A DNA stretch of 64,000 nt from Chimonanthus salicifolius (Eukaryota > Streptophyta > Magnoliopsida > Laurales > Calycanthaceae), in assembly GCA_013350335.1 (NCBI GenBank), contig CM023541.1, forward strand, positions 34,588,739-34,652,738, written 5' to 3'. A program made the translations under genes and the position numbers. The notes below the pieces were generated by a model. It was not told the DNA's origin. It was given only the letters and a program-made list of their open reading frames with translations, and made no database searches. Below are positions 11,783-23,275 of this stretch, piece after piece (position 1 is the stretch's first letter; each line of letters opens with the position of its first letter).

Positions 11783-13010
11783 TGTCACGCCCCGACTCAA
11801 ACGGGCACGGGACGAGATTTTTTTTTTTTTTATAAGCTTATTAATCAACAATATAATACATCAACACGTGGGAAACACACATAGGATCTCTTATCAAGGA
11901 CCTAAGACCAACTTTTAGGATCTGGAGTTCTTACCAAAATTTCGCCAGAGTCTCCCCTAAAAATGGGATAGTTGGACCAATCATGGTCTCTACAAACTAC
12001 ACTTGTACAAACATATATCCATTCAGTCACATAATAATACAATAAAAGATATTACATCCCAATCATACAACATTTTCCAAGGGTCTAATAATTTTCAAAT
12101 ACATAATTCATAATCTCAAGGATAATATACATGGTTTCTTAATTACAACAACATTAAACATAACCATGTCAATCAAAATATCAAATTGCATCATCCATGT
12201 TAAGCAATGTGTGGAAACATCAAGAGGTAGCCTAAGCCCTTCCTCACAGTCCCTCCGACCCAACCGGTGCAATCTTGCCTGACCTACAAGCTCAGTGAGG
12301 AAATCAAAACATGCTACACACTCACGCACCCACATGGTGATGTATGAAATGAAATATAAATAATGCTATGCACATATGTTATGATATCAGATCATAAACT
12401 CGGGAATCTAACCCGTGCACAAACACCGCTATGAACGTGGCAACCAATGTCCCAAGGACAAGTCACGACCCCTGACAAGACTTATGACCTACGTCTTACT
12501 AAGTGAGTGACTTATGCCTAGTGTACTCTAGTCCACCTCGCCCTGCGTGTCCCTCACCACACTGGGATGGTACAGTCAAGCTCCAAGGTGGTCGGAAGCG
12601 ACTTATCCGGCTAGTACAACACCCAATGTGTAAAAGTGCCTAGCCTTGCCCATAATGCACACCTAGTGTGCCAATCAACTCCGTGTGAGACATCACCTCC
12701 ATCTCATACATGTGGGAGACATACTCCTCCCCAGTACCTACGGGACCGAATCACCGTAGTGTAAGCAAGCATTCCCATAGAGTCCTAGAATAGCCCATAG
12801 GCTTTATTGTCACTCCAACCTCCTTCAAAGGAGTTGGTCTCATACACCAGTGGATCTAAGGGGGAAGGTACAACCAACATGTCTTCTCTACCCCATATGT
12901 AAACACCCGATCCTAGTGTTAATAACTCTAATATCCTTCCATACCTCCTCCTACCCACTCTCTAGTTGAATCAACTTTGGTCTACATGTGTGAGTGCTAC
13001 ATACAGGAAG
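11783..13010 (-). mobile_element. Ty3-gypsy-type LTR (block R4), copy 1
   Basis: On the minus strand it ends in GGGGCGTGACA, a very common 3' terminus of plant gypsy LTRs, and carries the 'agactctggcgaaatttt' phrase seen in such LTRs. Repeat copies lie at 40853-41668 (truncated) and about 51275-52505. No pol domains are attached, so it is a solo or fragmentary LTR. The distal end is uncertain. One possibility is about 12573, where AGCTC recurs after CA and matches the five bases before 11783. Otherwise homology among copies continues to about 13010. Confidence 0.55.
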
Positions 13011-13825
13011 TTAAAGACAACATTTAGGTAGGGCCAGCTAAAAGCAAATTGAGGCCTAAGACAATTTTTAAATGGGGCCTTCTTTAAAAGGGGAAAAAAA
13101 AAACCTTTAAAAGAGAAAAAAAATTCAAAAGATTGAAATACTTTCAAATAATTATTAGGAAAAAAACAATATCCCTTCACCCACCTTCTAAAACTCATCA
13201 ATACTCATTTTCCAAGTAAAACAAAGAAAGAAGGGAAGAAAACTACATTATAAATTCTTTAAAAGAAATAAGAAGGACCCATCTTCAGAAGCCATCCTAC
13301 TTCAATTAGAATAATAAAATTAGAAATTAGAAACTATATGTTAAAATATTACTAAAGAATTTAATAAAATTTTAAGAATATGCAAAAGTCGTATTTAAAA
13401 AAAAAATCAATTTTAAAGTCCGAATTTTTTTAATTTAAACCAACCTTTTTATCCGTTTGTATTTTCATTTTAAAACAGAATAAATAAAAAATAAATTTTA
13501 AATTTAATTTTTGAGCTTTAAATTATTTGAAACAAGCAAGTAAAAGAAAATTTCAAAATCTTTAAACCTTAATCCCGTGTGGGCCCCACACCCCTCTCAT
13601 TTTAACTCTTTTTTTACCTACCCTCGAGCAAACCCTCAATCTCTAACAATAGTTATTTCTCATATTTTTTTTTCTTTACTAACATGAAAACAAATCATAA
13701 AAATTTAATATACAACTAATCAAGATTTATTGAATGATCACTTACAATTTTTTCTATTTTTTCATCATTTTTAAAAAGATTTAAAATTCTTAAGTTCGTA
13801 AGTTAAAAATAATATTTGAACATGT
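13011..13825. repeat. Block R5, AT-rich, possible hAT-like fragment
   Basis: It begins with a 'gggccagct...gaggcctaagac...atggggcc' stretch that resembles a hAT terminus, followed by 700 bases of AT-rich DNA. The same block follows the R4 copy at about 52510-53372. No gene seen. The block ends abruptly where R1 begins; in the last unit about 1.5 kb of other DNA lies between them. Confidence 0.45.
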
Positions 13826-14690
13826 AAAAATTGAGTAGCTTTTATGTAAAAATTATCCGTTGTAAACTAGTTCAAAACGATTTATAATATATATTTAATA
13901 ATATTTTCTGAATTAAATTATTAGTTGAATTAAAATGTAAAATTTTGATGGAATGTTTATATTAACTTTTAATGAACTAATTTATATTAATATTTTTTTA
14001 TCCATATTAGTTGCCCCAAGCAACATTGTAATAAACGTCTCTCCCTCGTGTATCTCATGTGAATCCCACGTGATTATGACCTCTTAGGCAAGTGCTTTAC
14101 GTTGTTGAGTCTTTTCTAAGTTAATTAATTTTGGAGGTGAAGAACACCGATGTTTTAAAGTCACTGTTAAGGCTAAATTATCCAACATCAACTAATAAAT
14201 CAAATGGAGCAACAATATTAGAAACATTGTTTGAAACAAAACCTCTGATGGAAAATGATCCTATATGAACGTCGGTGGTTGTGAATTGTGATGTAGAGAA
14301 GGTGCAAGTTAAAAATATTACAATGAAAACTTAATTAAATTGAATTACATGTATATTATATAGAATGAGATAAAATTTAACATATTTTAATATTAGTGTC
14401 TACGATAATTTGGTTATGAATTCAGCTCATGCGGTGCGTGCTGGCCGAGTCGTAATGGAAAATCTAGATATAGTACAATGCAGGCGGGACAATACGTGCG
14501 TAGCCATCCGTACAGTGTGACGACATGTGATCTCGGGCATGATGTCCTGGGCTGGGCGCTGTTTTCTTGAGTTTTAGGCCGGTACGTGCAGTGCACATGG
14601 CTGACCCAATTGCATCCGTTTCTTGTTTTTTGTCTTTCTTTTCGATTGTTTTGGTCCCACAAACTTCAAAAACTAATTTTTAAATAAGGA
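13826..14690. repeat. Block R1, copy 1
   Basis: Recurs at about 29605-30440 and 54897-55745. It contains a moderately GC-rich patch (14420-14600) with overlapping open frames on the minus strand. These are not preserved as one reading frame among copies, so no CDS is called. Function unknown. Confidence 0.6.
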
Positions 14691-15456
14691 TCACTCTACA
14701 CAAATCCTATCATACCCTAGAAAGTCGCCGACCTTTGCTTCTGAAGCTCCACCATATTTTCTTCCCAACTTCATTTCTTTAAATTTTAACCTAAAAAAGC
14801 ACGATTTTCACTTCTTTTTCGACGATCCGAAACGTTGAAGCTCAAGATCATTGCTATATCTACCAGTAGTGAAAGTTTGTTTCCCAGATTATTTGGTTGA
14901 ATTACTATATCTACACATGCATACTACTGGTCTTATTTTAAATGCAGAGATGCAATATCTATTGTAAAGCTCTATATTAAATTTTAAATTCTAATTGAAT
15001 TAAAAGTTCGATCTTCAAAGTGTCAAAAGAAAAATACATTTATACCTTATATTTTAAAATAATAATAATATTATTAAAACTTTGAAGGTGTAGCTTTAGT
15101 CACCACCAACTTTCAAAATAAATTGTCACATGGATCTAAATAAATACTCGAGAGTTGGGCCATCAATTCGCCCAATAACCATCATTCCTTTTGTCATTTT
15201 TACACCACATGGGAGCATGTGTCATGACCTGTCCCCATCAACCCATGCAAAAATTATAAAATAAAAATGTACCATTCATAAGCAAGATTACAATTCCAAG
15301 GACTCCAACACATGATATCATGTGATTAATTTTTTTTAAGAAAAAATAACATAATGTCATTAGGACTCTTTCAAATGTCAAATAATTTAAGATGATTTTT
15401 TCCCTTTTCAATATAAGGTTAAAATCTTGAAAGAAATTTAGAGAAGTCGGTATAAA
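14691..15456. repeat. Block R2, copy 1
   Basis: Recurs at about 30440-31187, 41669-41916 (3' part only), 55770-56770 and 59994-60889. It contains the phrase 'cgacgatccgaaacgttg' in the four copies that keep the 5' part. The 3' part shows a minus-strand frame of about 93-99 codons in three copies (15238-15519 here), running into the TRIM. I regard it as chance because it crosses the TRIM boundary. Confidence 0.6.
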
Positions 15457-15764
15457 TGTAGCGACCCGTCCCGCTAGTATAATATTGTCCGCTTTGGGCC
15501 CACGTACACGGACCCTCACGGCTTTGCATTGGCGAGTTAACCTAATGTTGCTCCCAAAAGGCCTTATACTAGAACGAGGAGGTATTCCAACTTACATCCC
15601 ACATAATAACTCTCCTCAAACACGCCCATACTTACAGGTAGAGAGTTGAACTGTGCTCTGATATCATTTGTAACGACCCGTCCCGCTAGCTCAATAATGT
15701 CCACTTTGGGCCCACACACACAAGCCCGCACGGCTTTGCTTTGGCGAGCCAACCAACTGTTGCT
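15457..15764 (-). mobile_element. TRIM retrotransposon remnant upstream of NPD1
   Basis: A TGTAGCGACCCGTCCCGC LTR start is at 15457 and a second TGTAACGACCC start at 15669. Between them, directly before the second start, is the complement of an initiator-Met tRNA primer-binding site (gctctgatatcatt, one change from the perfect form in the other copies). The element therefore lies on the minus strand: its 5' LTR is at 15669 onward, the 3' LTR at 15457, with almost no internal region. The 5' LTR is cut at about 15764. No coding capacity, as expected for TRIMs. Confidence 0.8.
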
Positions 15765-16678
15765 ATATTAGGTGTTCTGTGTATACCGCTAACTAATATA
15801 TTAAAGTGGGAATCTACAAAACACTTGGCGTGGATTGTGCCCTAGCCTACATTTCACTTTTTAGATTTAGATTTGACTGCACAATTTTATTTAACTTATT
15901 TTCACCGTCATATGATGTTTAATGATATAAATATTTATTCAATAGTTCCAATTCACTACGTAAAAATAAAAAATTTAGACGACCTCTTAGTGTTCAACTT
16001 TAGATAAATGAAATTCTTATTGATATTCCACTTTCAACCTGTTAAATAAAGTTAATTAAAAATGAGTTAGGCTGGCGAGACAATCTAAGTAATAAATTCT
16101 AAAGAGACGTATCATTAAATAGATTGTGGGTCCTATATATTAAAGTTCATTTGATAAATGTTAATATAGATATAAAGTATATAAAGTTTCACTATTAAAT
16201 GATGATCCAAGCCATATAATTTTGACCTTTAAATTTTGATAATTATAGATAATTGATTTTTAAAAATCTAAAATCAAGCACGAGCATGCCATATACATTA
16301 TATTATATTATATTATCCAACGTGGGTATGTAATATGATTTAATGAAGTTAATATTCGAATCAAGTTTGAAATTCTCTGATCAAATCAATGGACTTTTAA
16401 TGAAGCCATGCGTGTAGAATCAAATCAATCAATAGAAGTGGAACTTATTATGATGATTTAAAAGTCAATGGTTTTTATAGATATTAAATAATTAACATGC
16501 CATATGTATTATATTATATTATATTATCCAACGAGGAACATGTGCATCCACCAATGAATGTGGCGCACGTCTGTCTCTCTCTCTATCCAGTATCACGTAT
16601 ATAATACTAACACCACAGAGGGAACGTTGAGCTGGTGTGGTGGGTTAGAAACAAGAAGCAGAAGCTAAAGCAAGAACA
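15765..16678 (+). promoter_or_regulatory. NPD1 promoter segment (block P) and 5' leader
   Basis: A TATA box TATATAA lies at 16598-16604, 81 bases before the ATG, preceded by a CT repeat (16572-16585). Two near-identical 40-bp direct repeats with 'attatattatattatcca' lie at about 16286-16325 and 16497-16535. An ACGT core, a possible bZIP/G-box-like site, is near 16567. The segment is shared with the other units, so the paralogs probably have similar expression. The transcription start is probably near 16630, inferred from TATA spacing. Confidence 0.6.
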
Positions 16679-19600
16679 ATGAAGGTTGGAGGGATACTGG
16701 GATTCGACCATGGTATCGTGTTGGCACCCATGGGAGCCGACGTCTCAGGCCCAGCGCTGGTGGCTGCTGTGGCCAACGCCGGTGGGATAGGACTCCTCGC
16801 CAGCCCTGTCGTATGGATTACTCTTACTCTTTCTCTTCTCTTCACTTCTTTTTCTGGAATTTGAATTTGCAATTTGACTTCAAATGGGGTGATGCCCAAT
16901 TTGATTTGTTGCAGAACAACTACGATGCAACCGTCAGGGCAATAAAGGAGACGAAGAAACTGACGAATAAACCATTTGGAGCAGGAATTCTTTTGGAATT
17001 CGACAATACACAGACCATAAAAGCTATTTTTGATGAGAAGCTCGCCTGCATGCAAGTATTTTGGGGTGACTTCCCCAAGGAGATGGTCGATGAAGCTCAC
17101 AAACATGGCATCAAAGTCATCCATCAGGCATCCTCTCTCTCCCTCTCCCTCTCCAAGGAATTTCAATCCTTCTCCAAGCGGACTAATTGTTAAAAAATAT
17201 AAATATTTATTTAATTAGTTCGATTTAATGCTCTTTTTAAAAATATTATATATGTGAAGATCATTAGATGTGATTCACTCTTTTGTGATGTTATTTGATT
17301 TAAAATGCCACTGGACCCAAACTTAGAAGGCCATTTAGTTGAACTCTGGGGTAAAAAAATTCGGCCTGCCGATACGTGTTGGCTGTATGGCCTGATACTT
17401 TTTTCTCCTCTCCTATTTTTTTTATTTTTTAAGCAAAAAATTATAGAAAATTTTGGGCTTCATTGATATGAATTTTATCATTAAGTAGCAGAAATTATAT
17501 ATTTAAATGTTGTTTTTAAGTTACAACATCGAGAATTTGAAATGTTTTTAAAAATTAATAGAAAAATACCAAAAAAAGTTCAATTATATGAGAAAACATT
17601 TCTATCAATTTTATGTAAATTTATTAACCTAAAAAAAATAAATAATTTTTTCCCATACAAAAGAAAATGTAATTTGAACAAAATTAAACAATATTTTACC
17701 CTACTTAATATTCAGTTAAAAAAATTAGAAATGCTTTAATTATAATTTTTAGACAATACACTAAATTCTAAAACAACACTCAAATCATTCCAAACATAAT
17801 AAGGACACTTTAATAAAATAAAATCATATTTTCATTCAGAATAGATTCATATTGAAATTTAAATAGTTTTTGATGGTTGTAGGCCTCAAAATAGTAGGAA
17901 AAAAATTTAAAAAAAGGAATGAATGCTCACTGCGCATACATAGAAATCCATGCAAACACGACTGCCTAGGACGTCACACCCGTGATCCAGGACGGGCCCC
18001 GATGCGTAGCAGGAAATACGTATTGACTCTCTCCTAGTGGATATGTAACGGTCGATATGCAACATATCTGCCTTTTTTTACCTTCAATTGAACTCCCCTA
18101 TGCTGATTCTAGTATTCTATCATTTAAGGCTTGTGTGCATTTTGAGATGAATTGGGTTTGTTATGGTTTTTTACTTAGTGACTAGTGGAAGTGTTTTTCT
18201 AATGGCTGTTAAAAAATATGTTCTTCTTTAATTTTTAGAATAGTCCTGGGCCATTTTAAAATTTTTCATGTTAGTTACTGAATGAGTCTCTCACAAAATT
18301 AGCCTATGCGGCCACCGCCACTGGCCAACAATTCCATTGAATGAGGACCTCCCAAGTCATGCCATTCTTTTTTGATGGATTATTATTTGTACTTCATAAA
18401 ATTTTCCTAAATAATTTTATTTGATCTTGTCCATCAAAATAATAAAGAAATACTAATGGCGGAAGTGGTCAGGATATGCTATCTATGATGGGACCCACGT
18501 TTTGGATGTTTGAGATTGTGAATGACTGCACTATAATCGTTTGTGTTATCGGCCTATTAAGTTTCAAAGAGAAGGAACTTTATTTGTTTAGGCTCTTTCC
18601 CCAAAATTTATTTTGATAGGTTATGTGTCCCTGTCAGGTGATTTCATTAGGATCCTCTATAAACATTTTGAGTCTTCTAACATTAAGCTTGAATTGGAGG
18701 AGTTCAATTATTGATAATCGTCTTCATCATCAATGTCATTTTCTTTTCTACTTTTAATTTTCAGGTGGGAACTGTTAAAGCAGCTGAAAAGGCAGTTGCA
18801 GCAGGGGTTGATTGCATCATTGCTCAAGGAGTTGAGGCTGGAGGTCACATTGCCGGAACTGTCAGTTGCTTTTCTCTCTTGTGTTTTTTGAGTTTTAATG
18901 GATTGAAAGAGTTAGTATGGAGGGTAGAACCTATAAAGAACACTAGATGAATTTCTTTGGAGATACGCCTCACTACCATGGAGTGGATGCGGGTAAACTG
19001 AAAATGATATTAATTTTCAGTCCCTCAAAATTTTAAGGTTTGTGATGGGACATTCTTTGAGTTCACCACTAGGTGTTGCCACAGGCTTGAAAATCTAAAA
19101 ATAAAAATCCAACTCAAAAGCAATCAAATTGAATAAATTGGTTTGTTTTTACGCCTCTTACAGAATAAAAGTTGTTGCTTTTCTACAAATAAAATGCAAT
19201 GTTGCTCAATTGGTTCAAATGAGCAGGGTCTATTTCATAGAGTTTTCCGCTCCTACGTTGATGAAATCGTCAGACTAGCATTATCAATCTGATTGGAGTA
19301 CATCTATTTTGAAGGTTTGGATTTATAGGTGGTGTAGAAAGAGACGCTAGGTTTGGTTCTTGTCGGGTTTGGACCAATTTGGCTATGATACTTTTGGATT
19401 CAGATCAGTATGGCCATAAGAGTTACTACCTCACCTGACTTGATTGTTAAATAAGTCAGTTTGGATCCAACTCGATCATTGATGAGGCTGGAATACTGAA
19501 CCAAACTCGAAACTACGAGGTGTTTTTAGAATTTGCTAGTCCTGCCACAAATAAATTTAGTCATAATTATCTTCTACACAAAATGTGGATGGAAGCTAGA

Positions 19601-21570
19601 TAAAGAAAGACATAGTTGATGGTGGAGTGATTGAGTGTATGATTTATTGTTTTCATGAGAGGGTTAAATAGAGAATCAGAACTCGAAAAACCGGCTTTAG
19701 ATGAATTTTATCTTTGATGATGATTTTGATGGTCTTCTACTTCTTTTTAAATTTTGATATGATCTTTGTTTAGAATGTTGATCCAGCTCATTTCTCTGCA
19801 ACTCGTAGCCATCTGATCTTTTGACTTTCTTCTCTACCATATATATATTAATTTTTTATTTACCCTTCAGTAGGTCCTTCATTAGAGGGATGTGGTCTTA
19901 TAACGACCATCCCGCTAGCATGATATTGTCCGCTCTGGACCTCACATACGGCCCGTACGGCTTTTAATGCTCCAAAAAATCCCCATGCTAGAAGGAGGAA
20001 GGCTACCACTTATATACCAGAGAATTTTCAATGCAACTAGTAATGTGGGACTTTCCTCTGAAGTGGGGTATTACAGGTCTTTCAATCTATGATAACTTTT
20101 GGTTCTCTCCCACCCACTATGATGGTTACCAAATCAATGGGCTTAATCATCATGCGTTGGATAGTAAATTATCGAAACCAGTATTGACGCCTTGTCCTTA
20201 CTATTTTAAGTCGGTTTCAGATTTTTACTTTTTTAATTAAACTTTTTAGAAGTAATCTTCACTGCCATTTATCTATAAATGTCCTTGCAGTTGGCTTTAC
20301 TAATTAATCATCGGTTCTCAATGTTCTATAGGTTTCTTTAATGGCATTGCTTCCTAGAATTGTGGACGTTGTTGGTGATAGAAATATTCCAGTAGTTGCT
20401 GCAGGAGCCATAGCTGATGCCCGTGGCTATGTCGCCGCCTTATCCTTGGGTGCCAAGGGTATATGTTTGGGGACAAGGTTAGTCTATCACAACATAAATT
20501 ATTGATACCATTGGGAGGAAATGAAAAGAAGTCCCAGCCCAATTAGGAAGTGTTAGATGATTGTTCGAAAATTCAAATATCAACATCTTATATACTTTTC
20601 AAGGGACAAATCGAAGTTCGAAGGCTTCGTATCCTCCAACTATACATTGTTCAAAATTTCAAATGGACTAAATAAAACTTGGGCAAGTAATCTCAATTAT
20701 ATTCGCTTCATCAGAGTTTGAGTTAAAAGTCTTGGCCAAGTTGCCATATTCTTGCCCATTCCTGCTTGAAAGCATTAAAAAGATTGAAGCCCAATCAAGT
20801 TGCATCATCTGATCCTTGCCTTGTTTTTCAGGCCTAGTTACATAATAGATTGGACCAGGGCCTAATCAATACAAAGCGCAGTGATATAGTTCTAAGTTGG
20901 CCTAACTGTATAGAAGTATTAGGAACCAGAATAAGTATGGCAAATAATTGATTTAACTGACAATTTTTAACCACCAAGTCTCCAACATAATTCTCATTAT
21001 TTCCATTTAAACAGGTTTATAGCGACAAAGGAATCATATGCAAATGATTATTACAAACGCCAACTTCTTCATTACACAGAAGATGAAACTGATCGTAGTG
21101 ACTTATATGGTCGGGCGACATGGAGGGCGTTTGTTCGTTGCTTGAACACACCCTTTCACAAGAAATGGCGAGATGCAGATGATGTGAAAAATGATGAAAC
21201 TCAACCCATCATTGGGCACTCGACCATATATTGGGAGGTAACTTCCTGATCATTGTTAACTCATTCAAAAGCAAATGTATCTGAGCATGATAGGCCAAGA
21301 GAAGGCTCATGAAAAATATTGTAGAAAGAGATTTGTAATTTGTTTTTAACATGTTAGGAGGTAACTCTTCGCCGATTTGCGGGTCAAGTTGCAAACCGGA
21401 CTACAACTGGTGAGCTTCAAGACATGTGTATGTTAGCAGGACAAGGAGTGGGATTAGTGAATGATATTGTTTCGGCAGCTGAAGTCATTTCGAGGTTTGT
21501 GGAAGGAGCCAAAGCTATAATCCAAGGCTTGGGAGAGAAATACCTCCCAGACTCTACTGCAACTCCTTAA
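16679..21570 (+). CDS. Nitronate monooxygenase / 2-nitropropane dioxygenase-like, NPD1
   Basis: Six exons: 16679-16810, 16915-17127, 18765-18860, 20332-20477, 21015-21237, 21358-21570, giving 340 aa, full length for plant members. Family enzymes are FMN-dependent TIM barrels that oxidise alkyl nitronates (for example propionate 3-nitronate) to carbonyl plus nitrite with O2. The N-terminus matches with ILGFDHGIVLAPMGAD, the ANAGGIGLL barrel motif (32-40), the flavin-site EAGGH with putative catalytic His143, and the phosphate-binding GAKGICLGTRF (187-197). No transit peptide, so probably cytosolic. Intron 2 begins with GC, not GT (CAG|GCATCC). The join Q115-V116 is required to keep the barrel strand; the only nearby GT would remove four conserved residues. 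Exon 6 has a TAGGAG tandem acceptor (one Glu more or less). Intron 3 holds a solo TRIM LTR. First intact copy of a tandem array. Physiological substrate unknown. Confidence 0.93.
17128..18764 (+). other. GC-AG intron 2 of NPD1
   Basis: Donor CAG|GCATCC, acceptor TTTTCAG|GTGGGA, phase 0, 1637 bases. GC-AG introns are a known minor class and usually have a strong CAG before the GC, as here. The same donor is conserved in the other two genes at 32828 and 43515. Confidence 0.85.
19899..20075. mobile_element. Solo TRIM LTR in NPD1 intron 3
   Basis: A 177-bp LTR of the same TRIM family, from TATAACGACC (TG mutated to TA) to GGGGTATTACA, flanked by a 5-bp target duplication GGTCT (19894-19898 and 20076-20080). 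The same insertion with the same duplication is in introns 3 of NPD2 and NPD3, so it predates the gene duplications. Confidence 0.9.
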
Positions 21571-23275
21571 ACAGAATTGGACAAGCATTTACAAGTTTAG
21601 CTTGTAAAAATATCAAGACAACTCCAATGACCATTTCATGGCTATGGCCTACCAATAAATTTTAATACTAGTGATAAATAAAGCCATTGAGAAATAAAGT
21701 TGCATGCCCACCCTAATAAATGCTCTTCGAAGCTTAATATATATGATTGGTTTGTCACTTCCCCCCTCTTTATTTGTGTTCTTCCAATTTTAAGTGTGAT
21801 TATCTACTCTAGTTAGAGGACATGCCTACTTAACTCTTTGTGATTGTCTCCATTAGTGTCACTTTTTGTGTATTTACCATTCTCCATCCATCTATCTCTC
21901 TTGTACCTTGAAAACTCAAAAGTCATATTGGACTCTTAATCTTATCGAGTTGAGTAACTCAATTGAATTTTTGGATTCAACTCTAAAGAACTAAGTAAAA
22001 CTCATGGATTCGTACAACTCGAAATCCTATCAAGTTGAGTCAATTCATATAGACTCGTCTAAGTTCTTTTAAATTTAATAATTACTTCCAATGAAATGAA
22101 ATATAATTGCTTCTATATTATTTTCCATTTGGTGAAGGCTAATGGTTTTGTCTAAAATAATCTGTTCCAATTCGATTCCTTTCTCCCGTGTTGCAAGCAT
22201 CACGGAACTAGACTTGATAGACCATATTGCATTGGACTACATGGACAAATTAAACAAAGGACACACTAATTGAACCCCAACTAATTAGCTTCTCATAATT
22301 TTGGACTTGGCTTATTAGAACCTTGGATTTGGCCTCATCCACTAAATGACTCGAATATCCACCTTCCAATGACTCAACTACTCAATTGAATGTCGCAAAT
22401 GAAAAATAATTACTTCTATATTATTTTCCATTTGGTGAATGACAATTGTTTTATCTAAAATAATATGTTCCAGTTTGATTCCTTTCTCCCGGTACAAATG
22501 ACTGTTCAATTTTCCAGATTTCAATTAAGTAGTCAAACACTCAAATCATCTTCCACCAATTGAACATATCAATGGATCATATCAATTATCAAGGGAGGAA
22601 CATCCAATTAAAAAGCCATGTCCCACTTATTGCATCAAGATATTCATCTTTCAGAAAAAATACTAAACAAGTTCCTGAAAAATTCTTCTTAAATTTCAAA
22701 TCAAGATGGAATGGGCAAATAAACACTGCCTCTCCAACTCTAAGTCTAAACCATGGAGGAGCGCAGCGGAAGTGCCTGGCTGGTTCACCTGAGATGAGAT
22801 AATGTAATTAAATAAACGTTATCACTCCAACTTTTTTTTTCCTTAAAGACCAGGGTATCCACGCCCTCTTAGAACACCTGACTAATTCTTGGAGCATGTG
22901 CAAACCTCTCTATCCACATACACCGAGTAACACTATAGGGAGTATCCCTTTTGTGTTAAGAGTGACTTGAACTCAAGATCTCGCACATCTCAGGCGGGTT
23001 CTTAACCGTCATAGCACCGACTCTAGAATGCGAGAATATGAAATCCACCGTGAATGAAATAGTAAGAGAAAAAGGACAATGGAATATAAAGCTATTAATA
23101 AGCAAAATGGATACAAAGCCAGGGAAGTCAATTCTTCTTGAGTTGAAATAAAAACAGAGAAATCAGGTCATATCTCAGTTATGGATAATCAATCTTCCTA
23201 AAATCCAAGTTATTACTTAAATGTGGCAGGTCCAGCAACTCTCCAAATGACCTTGTTTTTGTGGTTGAAGCTTTC
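21571..23275. other. NPD1 3' flank with polyadenylation signals
   Basis: AATAAA at 21654, with further ATAAATAAA-type signals to 21698, is a plausible poly(A) region. The rest is AT-rich and shared with the NPD2 and NPD3 flanks. An 80-codon open frame (22560-22802) is kept in all copies, but its differences are a mix of silent and amino-acid-changing bases and the opposite strand is open too, so it is not called as a gene. A later frame (23038 on), open for 60 codons in the other units, has a stop here. Confidence 0.55.
22842..23030 (-). mobile_element. SINE (family B), reverse orientation
   Basis: Reading the minus strand: a tRNA-like head ('tgctatgacggttaagaa'), B-box-like 'gagttcaagtcac', the phrase 'agaggtttgcacatgc', then 'accctggtctttaagg'. 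The tail runs into A-rich sequence (T-run at about 22834-22841 on the plus strand). It recurs at the same site after NPD2 and NPD3. Confidence 0.65.

Noticed and set aside
11783..12573. A 791-bp gypsy LTR bounded by AGCTC duplications
   Set aside because: The five-base match may be chance, and homology among the copies continues past 12573 to about 13010; kept only as an alternative boundary.
16645..17166. 173-codon minus-strand frame over NPD1 exons 1-2 (also 32345-32860 and 43032-43547)
   Set aside because: It is antisense to well-supported exons and spans an intron; its conservation is explained by the sense gene.
16813..17193. 126-codon plus-strand frame through intron 1 and into intron 2 of NPD1
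   Set aside because: It starts in intron sequence and reads past the GC donor; only the exon 2 part matches the enzyme family.
4250..21570. SDR plus NPD genes as a metabolic gene cluster
   Set aside because: Only one SDR is present, the families have no known shared pathway, and proximity alone is not evidence.
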